Shown: piece by piece, positions 18,376 through 28,896 of the stretch
Numbering within the stretch: the stretch's first letter is position 1
How the letters are laid out: every line of letters starts with the position of its first letter
From: Scleropages formosus
Taxonomy: Eukaryota; Chordata; Actinopteri; Osteoglossiformes; Osteoglossidae
Length of the DNA stretch: 64,000 bases
Direction: 5' to 3'
NCBI RefSeq assembly: GCF_900964775.1
Contig: NC_041807.1
Coordinates: 33,780,013 to 33,844,012, forward strand
Translations under genes and position numbers: made by a program
The notes under the pieces: generated by a model
Databases searched by the model: none
What the model was told of the DNA's origin: nothing
What the model saw: the letters and a program-made list of their open reading frames with translations, nothing else

Positions 18376-19653
18376 AATAAGCATATACAAGCTTTATAAA
18401 AACTCCTTGAGACTAAAACCAGTGATTCCTACACTTGTTGACAACTGAGAAGAGATCATTTCATCCCCAGGGATGGTGTAAGATATTCCCTAAGGTGAAA
18501 CGAATACAAACTTGTCAGAGAATTCCACCACTTAATGAGAAATGCCTTCTATCTTTTGTAATGCAGCGAGAAGGTAATTTCGCAGAAATATGGGAGGAAT
18601 ACGATTCATGATAGAGCTCACCCGACTGCTAAAGTGATGACACCTCTGCCTGTTTGAGTAAGAGGTGGAGAAAACCTGCTGGACCCAGTTCATCCCGCTG
18701 AAGGGTGTTTCTATTCTTTTAATGACGAGAGGCTGCCCTTTCTCTTAATAGTTTTGTGTGCTCTAGACATATATATATGGAGCATTTCCGTTGGAGTCGA
18801 CCGTACTATATTTTACCGCATAGTAAACATCCTGGCCTCCCTCATCGTATTTGTAGTAATAAGCTTGTAAGGACAAGTCTGTTTGCGTGGACATGTTCCG
18901 ACGTTAGCGCTGTAATACCAGCGGAGCTATTTTTATAAATCCAAAGCTACTGCAGCGTTATTATGCCATATTTCTATGATATTTCCCATCAAAATAACAA
19001 TAGCTGTGCAGTGTCAGTTCACAGAGTAGAGCAAATTTACTAGTATATGTAGTAATGAAGATGATATAACAAAATTCAGTGTTGTCAAACTTTGGGTATT
19101 TAGATATTTCCCCTAAAAACACTGAAACTATAGACAACCCGCACTTATATCGGTCGAGTGTTCCACCTACTCATCAACAGCAACGTAGGACTTAAGGAAG
19201 CTTAGATCTGTCGAGAATAGAGCTGCCACAAAGTTAATATGTTTAAAAATATATATTATAATAATAAACCTAACAAACTGTGAAACATTCATCTTTATTT
19301 CTGTCTTTTAGAAAATTTCAGGTGAGAAAATAGGTGAAAAAAGTAGTTTAATTCCTCATACCTGTGGGGACCGAGAGGTTTCCCAGGTTGGTTGTGCCAC
19401 GCTAACTGGTGTCTTGTTGGCTTCTCTTTGTGTCTCTTACTGAAGGAAACACAAACACACACACAGCCCCAGGGAAAGAGGAGGTTAAGGGTGCAACGAT
19501 TCTGTACAGGGGGTGTGGACACAGGTTAGGGCGGGACATTAAGAGGGAACCTTTCACAGTTGCATTGCATGACTTCATTACACATTTTTTTCACTGCCAC
19601 TTGAATGCAACAGTATTAGACACACGTCTGTTCAATAAATAATAGATGTAGTA

Positions 19654-21290
19654 CAGACACTCCTCTACTTACATAAATTTGACTTAGGTAAATCCGGATT
19701 TACGTAAAAAGAAAAAAAAATCCCGGCATACACAATGTTTACGGATAGTGCCTTTATTTTACGCAAAACATAGGGAATACGGTTAAGCGCAAGAACCCAG
19801 AGACTGCGCCTCACGTCTTTTGGCACTGTTGTTATACCAAAAAGTTATGCAGAGAAGTTTCTAAATGTATTATTGATGAACCGTGTAAGGATTTTGCATT
19901 CCAGTGAGAATATGTACTGTTTGGATTCTTATATTTTGATAGAAGTACAGAGGAACATGCATATATCAGTAATTTATCATTTTAGTCAAATATCATATAC
20001 ACAGGTTCAAATTTGCTAATAAAAAATCAATATTTTCTGTTTTCCTTAAAGAATTTAAGCAGTACATAAACACTATCCAGGAGTCTATGAATAAGAAGGA
20101 CATTAAGACTGTAGATTATTGTAATATTTTCAAGGTGTTGATGTGTCTGTATGTGGTTATTGGAGTGTTTTATTAATTTTTTTTTTTAAATTTACTTTGT
20201 TTATTTCCCCTTACTAGGTTTGATTGTTCTGGATTAATTGTCCTTGTAGTGTGAATGTTTGAGTTGTTTAAAATACAGTATATACGACACATAGTAAAAA
20301 ACAATACATACTATATACAGTATATACAATATATAGTAACGACCCGCGTTACCGCGAGTTTGAGCGGGAAGCCAGGTCATTCTAAATAGTTGCATTATGG
20401 GAAATGTAAATAAAGTGTGCAACCACTGGGGGGACTTAAGGGTAAAATGAAGGGGTGACTGTGTTTGGCCGTTGGGAGAAAAATCTTGGGAATGCGTAGC
20501 ATGTGTGGCTTGAGGTGCAAACGAACAAAACAATTCAGGTTTTCTTTCAAATGCGCAAGTGTTTTGCCTTTGAGGTGCAGGTCTTTGAGGAAACAGGATC
20601 CTTGAACCGAGAGCAGTATTTTCTTGTGTGCTTGTATTCTAATAAAACGTTCGTTATGGACTGTAAGCTCACATGAATGTGTTAAGCGCAAGTTGGCGTA
20701 ACCAGACAAGGCATGAAGCTGCATCTTCCCAGTTCCCGTGTGTTTTGAGCCGTGAACTCATCTCCTCTCGTTAGTTTAGTGCTTTTTCCCCATATTTTTT
20801 CCCCTTTTCATTATTCACAATACCTGGTGCTAAACGTGCACTTGAAGGAAAACGAGAACCGTCTCGCAAGAGTACAGCAATCGATTTGGAGATGAAACTG
20901 AAAATAATAAAATGGTCATAGTCAATAGAAAATAAGAAAAAGTATGAAGGTGGACAAAAATGAGCGTCTAGCACTGGAACCAGGTTTCGCCGTATCGACT
21001 GTGAATTACCATAGTGAGGAGGAGAGGGTGCTGTACGTACAAAGGAGCACGTGAAAGAAACAGCTAGCACGAAAACGATAATAATATAACAGACTAAATA
21101 TGTCTGACATTTACTATAGAATTATCTTGTGTAATTTTTTTTTAAAACCCATGTTTGCAACAAATGCCTAGGCTAGGGTCGGCTAGCCTATGCTGAATGG
21201 AGGGGGAAGAGGGGGAATCCGACATACGTATCTTTTGACTTACGTAAGAGGTTGAAGAACGGTCCATTTGCGGAAGTCGGAGGGTGTCTG
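19654..21290 (+). mobile_element. Tigger/pogo-like DNA transposon, decayed
   Basis: The element starts CAGACACTCCTCTACTTAC and ends with the inverted partner (opposite strand CAGACACCCTCCGACTTCC). TA flanks both ends. On the plus strand around 20825-20925 a decayed frame reads REPSRKSTAIDLEMKLKIIK, the CENP-B/pogo-type helix-turn-helix start of Tigger transposases. In-frame stops and a frame change follow within 60 bp, so it is inactive. A LINE insertion (19794-20692) accounts for more than half its length. Without it the element would be about 740 bp, so it was already internally deleted. Confidence 0.75.
19794..20692 (+). mobile_element. 5'-truncated L1/Tx1-like LINE nested in the Tigger element
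   Basis: GTTAAGCGCAAG occurs at 19782-19793 and 20681-20692, a perfect 12 bp target duplication bracketing the insert. The 5' part decodes, with frame breaks, to a reverse-transcriptase C-terminal tail (ETAPHVFWHCCYTKKLC, and later LKEFKQYINTIQESMNKKD) similar to fish L1/Tx1-type ORF2 ends. The remaining 500 bp is presumed 3' UTR. Confidence 0.65.
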
Positions 21291-22616
21291 TATTTGCAAA
21301 CAAGACCTTGCTGAGCCAAATGAAATCATAGGTCATTGGAAAAAAAAAAATGGAGTTGTGTGGAAATGTGTTTCGATAAACAGTTTTAAATCATGACGAA
21401 AACTCGGCTGGTACCAGAAATTGATGCGCAAAGAAAGGTTTGTGAATGCTGGAATACATCAAGATGGAGAAAAAAAAAATATTTTTGAAAACATGAAATC
21501 GTGACTGTGTAAAATAATTCCGTGAACTGAAGCAAAGAGTGATGTGTTCGAAGAAAGTCGTAATAAAGCAAAAAGGCCATCAGTTTACAAGCAACAAATG
21601 TTAGGAAATGAGTACGTGAACTGGCACTGCTTAGACTAGTAGTGATGTAGTGGGCTGTGGGTTCAGCACTGGGTGTGGTTCTACTATTATTTGTGTGGGT
21701 TTGAGGACGTGAAAACACCGTGTTGCCCAGAGGTGTGTGTGTGTGTGTGGGAGGAGGGGCTGTAACGGAGTAGTATACTGTACTGTGCACTGTATAAATG
21801 TTTTGTCTTTTTTCATGAATAGACTTTAAATTTACTTTCACGTCAGTCATGCACCTACTTGTACTTAGTTATATGGACAAATGTGAATTTTCCGAGAACA
21901 GAAACTGGGGGTTTACTCTGTGACTCGTCTACGAGCTAGGCACCCATCTAGTGTAATTTTTATATTCACTTAGTTTTAAACTGTTATAACCCTCTTCTTA
22001 TATTATGTACGTAGTAACACTGTGTATAGAGGTAATTTCTACTGATTTTTTTAATTAAAAGCAGAATATTCTATATTATACCCTTATATATACCCTTTTT
22101 CTTTTACAATCTTTTACAATTTGAATGAGACAAATTTGTACGATATTATTACACGTCGTATGACAGGAATCAGCGAAAATCAATACAAAGACACATCGCT
22201 CTTGCGCCCGGAGTTTTTCTTTAAATGAGGTAGCGGTTTCTACGGAAACCACTGAGGGATTATTTATTTACACCGGTTTATATTACGCTCCCTTGGTTGA
22301 AATGACATTTATATCATTTGTTAGTAATGCGTTTTACACTGATAATTAACTTTTTTTTAAAAAAAACGCGGATGGTAGGTGTGTGGTGAATCTGCTGCTG
22401 TGAAACTTTTGTCACTTCCTACAGTGCTACAGGCTTCTTTGTGTCTGTCGACACAGCGCTTCCTGCTCGCTCGCGCACAGACACACAAAGTATTTTGTTT
22501 TTTGGGTTTTTATTATTTTTTTTTTTTGTTATTTTCTCGCGTTCTTCATCCTGAAACAATGTGGCCCGGTGCGGTGTTGCCCGGCGGCACCCTGCTGCTG
22601 CTGTGTGTGTAGCGAC

Positions 22617-25335
22617 ATGGAGGAGCCCTGGGACCTGGAGCTCGTGTCCCGCCTCGCGGACGGAGTGCTCTCCTTCCTGTCCGCGTTCGCCGAGGACTGG
22701 GCGGCCAACGACATGAGGGTGGCCCTCTTCAAAATCCTCCTCGGCTGGCTCGTCCTCAGCCTCGTCGCCATCCACTTCGCGTGGAAAGTGTACGGGAGCA
22801 CTGTGAACGACATGTACTACAGGCTGGGTGAGGCCGCACACGCCGCCTGGGGTCCGACTCGGCCACTCGGGGTCTTGCTCGTCGTGGCTGTGTGCTGCTG
22901 GGAGAGGGGCGCAGGCCAGGGGCTTCGAACAGAAACGAAACACTACTGCCTGGAAAGGGTTGGTTACAAATAATGCGTGCAGAATCATGTCAAGACTAGC
23001 AAAACCACGAGGTTCTCTCGGTTCTAGCTCCGTTGTGGTGGTGGTACCACCCCCCCCCCCCCCCCTCACTCAGAACTGCTGAATCTCTGTCCACATTTAA
23101 AAGGGTCTTAGAACTCACCTCTTCCACACTCACTTCACCCATGATCTAAGTTCATGTAACGTGTAAATGTTCATGTACTATAACCTTGAGATCATACCTG
23201 TCGAACACCAGATGCAGCTACTGTTGTAATGTAAATGTTTGCTAAATGTAGACGCTTTTGTCCGAAGTGACTTCCAATGAACTCTATATAGTGTTACTAT
23301 CAGCCCACATACCTTATTCACCGCGGTGACTTGCACTGCTAGATACACTGGGTCACTCATCCATCCATCACTGAAATACACTCTCTCTCTGTCACTCACA
23401 CACTATGGGGGAACCTGAACAGCATATCTTTGGACTGTGGGAGGAAACCAGAGCACCTGGAGGAAACCCACAGAGATACAGGGAGAACATGCAAACTGCA
23501 CACAGACTGAGCAGCGATTGAACCCATGTCTTCTCACAGCACCCAGGCACTGTGAGACAGCAGCACTAGTCGCTGTGCCACCCACAAATGTTTAAAAAAA
23601 AAAAAAAAAAAAAAAAAGTTAGGCATGTGATTACAAATCATAGATATTGGAATAAACCTTTATGCAGCTACTCCTGTGATATACATTGGTTCCTGCGGTG
23701 TTAAGAATTGTACGTCTGCAACTATGTATTTTTCCTAAGGTAATGCACACATTGTATTTTCTGTGAGATGTTTGTCGCTTTGGAGAAAAGGATCTGCTAA
23801 ATGAATAAATGTAAATGTAAAACTATGCATCACTGAGACAAATGACAATAGTTGGCATAGAGCCTCTGCCTTACACTTCAACGATGTGCTGTAGTACCCT
23901 TGATCGAGGGACATACCCTGAATTGACACAGTAAAAATTACCCAGCTGTATATATGGATAAATTATTTTAAGTATCTTACAATTTAAGTTGCTTTGGAGA
24001 ACAGAACGAGCTTTATTGCCAAGTATGTTCACACATACAAGGAATGTGAGAGATCAGTGTGTACATTGTAATAATCGTTTTTAAGTCACTTGCTCTTCCC
24101 ACCACCTTTGTTAGTGATGCTTCCGGTGAAAATAGTTGCACTGATTTGTTTTGTTTGTTTTGCAGGTACTGGGGGTCAGAATGGAGGCACTCCGGACACA
24201 GCCCCACACCTCAGCGGCTGGTAGGTGTCCTGCCTTGTGCGCAGCCAGGTACCTACACCTACCACCCTAGTAGTCTTTTCAAAACATGCTTTGTCATATA
24301 AACACTGGTGCATTACTGTCAGCGAAGGCTTTATGCCATTGATTGTTCAGGGTGAATGATCCTTTTGAATTTATTCATTTAGCAGATGTATTCCTCCAAA
24401 GTGACTTATAATTATATTTACCCATTTATACGGCTGGGAGATTTTACTGGAGCAATTCAGGGTAAGTATCTTGCTCAAGGGTACTACAGCTGGACATAAG
24501 CTTTGAACCGGCAGCCTCGGATCCAAAGGCAGCGGTTCTAGCTACTATGTTACCAGCTGTCCCTTTTATTTATGATCACATTTTTGATTGTCCTTTTTCG
24601 GAAGAGGGCTATCGTCACAGAACTTTCTGACCGTGTTGGACTATTTTACACTATATTGGATATAGTAATATTATTATAGATAATAATATAGAGCTGTCGC
24701 TTTGCAGTTAATAGACCTAAGTTCAAATCCGTACTTGTGCAGTAATACCCTTGAGCGAGGTACTTACCCTGAATTCGTACAATAATAAATACCCAGTTGT
24801 ATAAATGGGTAAATAATTGTATGTTGCACAGTACACACAGCTAAAATTGTCAATTTGGAAGAAGCCTCAGCTAAATTGATTAATAATATATTGCCTTTTC
24901 GGGGTGCGGTGGCGCAGTGGGTTGGACCACAGTCCTGCTCTCCAGTGGGTCTGGGGTTCGAATCCCGCTTGGGGTGCCTTGCGGCGGACTGGCGTCCCGT
25001 CCTGGGTGTGTCCCCTCCCCCTCCGGCCTTACGCCCTGTGTTGCCGGGTAGGCTCCGGTTCCCCGTGACCCCGTATGGGACAAGCGGTTCTGAAAATGTG
25101 TGTGTGTGTGTATATTGCCTTTTCATAAAGGCACTTGATGCTGACTTTGCTGCAGCCGACCTGTCACGCGTTTCCATCATTGGTTTACGTCGCATCGTAT
25201 GTCTTGGACATCAAGCTGATGACGAATGTGTAGACTGTTAGTAAATGTGCAGGAGTGTTGTGAGGTCTCAGTCCTTTTGTAACTCCTGTCAGGGAGAGTA
25301 TGACTGGAGATGGCTTCAAGACCCACCGAGAATGA
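22617..25335 (+). CDS. tcta: TCTA, T-cell leukaemia translocation-altered protein
   Basis: Three exons join exactly: 22617-22827, 24166-24220 and 25293-25335, giving 102 aa (human TCTA has 103). The N-terminal segment [16 protein letters not shown] is followed by [11 protein letters not shown], one transmembrane helix at about residues 36-57 ([18 protein letters not shown]), [11 protein letters not shown], then GGQNGGTPD. The C-terminus FKTHRE is identical to the KTHRE end of the human protein. TCTA is a small membrane protein linked to osteoclast fusion (family knowledge). The ATG at 22617 is preceded by AGCGAC; an in-frame ATG 16 codons upstream adds a Cys-rich stretch not seen in the family. 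Exon 1 lies in a CpG-rich segment. Intron 1 holds L2, SINE and V-SINE-like repeats, and intron 2 holds V-SINE-like and family A SINEs. Confidence 0.95.
23010..23232 (+). mobile_element. L2 LINE 3' fragment in TCTA intron 1
   Basis: It matches the 16480-16680 copy: a TTCTCGGTTCTAGCTCC start, CTCACTCAGAACTGCTGAA, then GTGTAAATGTTCATG. It contains a poly-C run at about 23049-23066. A similar L2 end with the ATAAATGTAAATG tail resumes at about 23636-23820, after a SINE insertion. Confidence 0.65.
23233..23617 (-). mobile_element. SINE family C copy with A-rich stretch at its head
   Basis: Read on the minus strand it has GTGGCACAGCGACTAGTGC (A box), the internal CCTCCAGGTGCTCTGGTTTC block and an L2-like tail at the low-coordinate end. 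About 24 A residues (23594-23617) border the head. AAATGTTT occurs on both sides and may be the target duplication. It separates two L2-like pieces. Confidence 0.7.
23830..24004 (+). mobile_element. diverged V-SINE-like element
   Basis: The body motif ACCCTTGATCGAGGGACAT, the motif TTACCCAGCTGTATATATGG and the tail start AAGTTGCTTTGGAGAACAG match the V-SINE at 17578 with many differences. The promoter boxes are eroded. Confidence 0.6.
24372..24565 (-). mobile_element. V-SINE-like element in TCTA intron 2
   Basis: Read on the minus strand it has CTTGAGCAAGATACTTACCC, TCCAGTAAAATCTCCCAGCC and the end GCAGATGTATT-type tail reversed at 24378. The tRNA-like head is at the high-coordinate side. 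Confidence 0.65.
24690..24870 (+). mobile_element. diverged V-SINE-like element
   Basis: It contains CCCTTGAGCGAGGTACTTAC and CCCAGTTGTATAAATGGGTA but has a degenerate head and tail. It lies just upstream of a young family A SINE. Confidence 0.6.
24901..25110 (+). mobile_element. SINE family A copy with 14-bp target duplication
   Basis: TATATTGCCTTTTC flanks the copy at 24887-24900 and 25111-25124. It has the A box GGTGGCGCAGTGGG, the B box GGGTTCGAATCCC and a short TG tail. It is one of the best-preserved copies. Confidence 0.95.
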
Positions 25336-27061
25336 CAAGCAAGATTCCACCCAGGTCCAGCCAGCGGGACTGCATCGTCCCACCTTTTAGACCCGCCAGT
25401 CACGAGGGATTTCTCCACGCTGTGCCTGGACTATAATGATTTTTTTTGTTCTTGTTTCTGGGGTTGTGTGACACCTGTCCAGATCTGAGGTCAAACTCTG
25501 GACATGCAGACCATTTAAGAAAAGAAAATTGAGCTACACAGAGACACCCTGTAAAGTGAAGTTTACACCCTGTGTACAGGCAGGTTGGTGGGTCAGCTGT
25601 GACAGTCAGCTCTTGGGGTAGATGGTTGTGCAGTTCTGTGTTCTGGCTTTGACTGTCTTCAGCTTTCAGTGGAAGGTTTACTTATGACAGATGAATTAAT
25701 CTATAAGTAGTCATCACTGTTCAAGCAGAATTTAGAATTCTGCTTATGTAATATTAAGTCTTAAATTCAATGTATTCTATGAAGTAAATAAGGGAGAGTT
25801 TCTGGATATGGACAACTCAGCAAGAAGACTGATTATTCAATCCATATACCATACCATTGCTATAGTTTGAACCAGACCCAAATCAGTGCAAGAACATAGA
25901 GTCAGTGGCACAGGAATCTTAAACTGTCCACTTGTGATGGACCAGTTTTGTGAAATGGCTTGCTGGAAAACATAAGTCCAAACGTGGAATATCCTTTGTC
26001 AAGAGGACCACGATGTGGACACTTGCTGGTAGAGCCTCCACAGCTTGCCACTAATTCCATCATCTATGGATATTGAATTGTGTTGCTTTTTGAGTGTGAA
26101 ATGGTGTGACACCAAAATACAATGTTCAGTGTGGTTGGATTGATTTCTGTAAAACATTAATGGTCTAACTTGTAATTATGTAATCAGGTATCTGCTGCGA
26201 TCCTGAATTTCATCCGTGGCAGGAAGAACGGAGGTGTACTTTACTAAATAAGCTTCTTAATAAACAATATTTAACTTAAATACCTCATGTCTAACACCAT
26301 AGTGTTTTTTTCTTGTTTTATCACTTGTAGAGTTGAGACAAAACCTTGCACAAAAAATTAGTAGTTTGGACAACTGGGACTGCATTAAATTAAGTCACCA
26401 AGATACATAAAATCTACTTTCATCAGCATGGCAAACATTTTGATGAAAGGTGCAGGACATTTGAGTTTCAATAATGCATTTGTTCTGTTCTTACCTTTGA
26501 AGTATATATTAACAATGATCAATTAATTTGTATATTTTTAAACCTTGTGCTTTATAATAGTAAAAGGCCATCCTTTATTCAGATTACCCTGAATTTAAAT
26601 AACTCAGTTACAGTAAATTGTTAGAACATACTTGGTTTACAAAATACTTTGGTTAGTAGGGCAGCAGGAGAAGTAAATTAGAATGCTACACATTTAAATA
26701 CTTTGTGATCACATAATATACTGTATTAATGTATAATTAGTGATCATATAGAAAATTAAGTTTCTCATACAAATTCTACTGCAATCCATCTAGTAAATCA
26801 TGAAATAACATGTACCATAAATGACCACCACTCAGAGAGACTCCATCAGGACAATGGACATACCAAGCGTAAGGATACAACTGGAAGACATCAGTGAAGA
26901 GGCAACTTACATGGTCATACATAATCAACACCAACTTCACAGAATTTAAAAACATGAATTGTGAGCTAAATAATTTTGTGATACATGTTTTATTGTCAGA
27001 TTTTTGACTGTACTTTATTCAAGTGTTCTTAGTTTAGTAGTTATTGTGACTTATACTGTAG
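25336..27061. other. TCTA 3' UTR and downstream flank
   Basis: No coding exon was recognised. AATAAA at 26259 probably ends the TCTA transcript, giving a 3' UTR of about 0.93 kb. The rest is AT-rich. Confidence 0.5.
26259..26264 (+). terminator. polyadenylation signal, TCTA
   Basis: AATAAA in the AT-rich stretch downstream of TCTA, with T-rich sequence after 26300. Confidence 0.5.
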
Positions 27062-27395
27062 GAGGGTGGAATGGTGGCACAGCAAGTTGCGCTGCTGTCT
27101 CACAGCACCTGGGTGGTGTGAGAGGACATAGGTTCCATCCCCACTCAGTCTGTGTGGAGTTTGCATGTTCTCCAGGTGCTCTGGTTTCCTCCCACAGTCA
27201 AAAAAGATGCCGTTCAGGTTCACCCATAGTGTGTGAGAGTATGTTCCACTGATGGATGGATGAGTGACCCATTGTAAGTAGTGTATCTAGCAGGGTATCG
27301 AGAAGTGTAAAGCACCTTGGTGAATAAGGTATGAGGGCTGATAGCATGACATAGTATGTATTAGTGAAAAGCATCTGCTAAATAAATGTAAATGT
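27062..27395 (+). mobile_element. SINE family C copy
   Basis: The head AATGGTGGCACAGCAAGTTG is tRNA-like and GGTTCCATCCCC is a B-box relic. The conserved block CTCTGGTTTCCTCCCACAG follows, then GATGGATGAGTGACCCA. The tail is AGCATCTGCTAAATAAATG. Confidence 0.8.
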
Positions 27396-27775
27396 AGTAG
27401 CAATAGCATATTTTGTCCTCTATGTTACACTGTGGACCAGGAGAAACGCTATTTCACTCCGACGTGCGTTTTAAACATATTGTCGAAGTGACAAAGTTGA
27501 CTTTGGCTTTAATTTCAGACAAAGCTGGATAAAGTATGTTATTTCGATGAAATGCACCTTAACTTCCATAATCCTTTGTTTCTGTGGCGGCGCTGTGGGA
27601 GGATGACAAATCCAGACATGTGCTTTCAGCATCTTTTGCAAAAGTCCCCTCTAAAACTCTTACTCAGCACCTCACTCTGTGGCAAGCTCCTGCTCAATTC
27701 CTATGTTTCATTGGGGTTACAAGACTCTTCTCTATCCATGTTGTAAAAAGTAAAGCTTTACTGCTCCTTCAGTCA

Positions 27776-28853
27776 TCAGTTGTTGGGTGGCTGTGTGGGT
27801 ATGAGCAGTAGATGCACGTCCATCACATTAGTTCCTGTGAGCCCAGGAAGGAGCAGGCATCGGCCTGCAGAGAGCCTGGAAAAAAAGGTATAGGAGTCGT
27901 TGTTGGAGAGAAAGCTGCTGGGGTCAAGGCCCTGTCGTCGGGCTTCCTCTTCAAGACCACCATCTGTCACTGCGCCTGCTGCGTCTGTGGGTCCATCCTG
28001 TCCATCCGTCCCACCGCTCAAGAACAAAGTGTCTTGAAGGGGTTGCTTTACTCCTAGTTCCAACCCCACCCGCAGTGCCAGCTCTTGGTTTCTCCCACCC
28101 CGTCCCTTCCCTATCAGTTGCACTGTGGGCTCACCACCTGCAAGGACGCAGGTGACCCCCCAGCCCTCTTCATGTGCTTCGCCCAGCACTCGCATGGTGC
28201 GGCACAGGTCCCAGCTCTCCACACCAACCTTGGGCCCCAGCTGTAGGATCTGTTGGGCCCAGTCCACAGATGGGTCACTGGGGGCACTTGCGAAACGAGC
28301 CAGGAGGCCATAGAGATGGGCCACCATGCACACATCTCCACACACCCCAGGGGATAGCACAACCGGGCGGAGCCCCAGCTGTCGTGCCCATTGTCCTGCG
28401 GCTTCAAGGGCAATGCTATTCGAGCCAATTACGACGTTGTGCACGCGGTTCTTTTCCTGCTCAGCTATCTTGCCCATCTCTTCACATTGTGGTTTTGATC
28501 GCCCCAACACCTCTCTTACAGACATGGGCAGCGAGTCACACAATCTGTAGCGCTCAAGGACTGTCCAGACACCTTGAGTTGAAGCTTCATATTGCACAGT
28601 GGGCCCACTAGCAATAAGGTCCAGAGGATCTCCAATCACATCAGAAAGAATCAGGGCTATCACCTAGAAACAAACAAAAAAAATTTACCATCGATATGCA
28701 TTTCCTCTCATTTACATTTATTATCAGACACTCTTCTCCAAAGTGATTTACACTGAATACACTGAAATTAGCTGACATTTTTCATCCAATGTGAGCTACA
28801 ATATGATATATACTACCATAAACTAGGTACAATCAGTCAGTCATCTATACACT

Positions 28854-28896
<43 letters not shown>

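Larger units (their letters stand above)
17224..22616. other. repeat-filled intergenic region between the phosphatase and TCTA
   Basis: The named repeats here are a V-SINE-like copy, a family A SINE and a Tigger-like transposon with a nested LINE. Between them (18400-19640 and 21300-22550) I see only AT-rich sequence with no coding signature. Upstream exons of the phosphatase would be expected in this interval, but none with fibronectin, signal-peptide or membrane features was recognised. Confidence 0.5.

Noticed and set aside
24901-24990. tRNA-like A and B boxes as possible tRNA genes
   Set aside because: The boxes belong to SINE heads; no full cloverleaf with paired acceptor stem follows.
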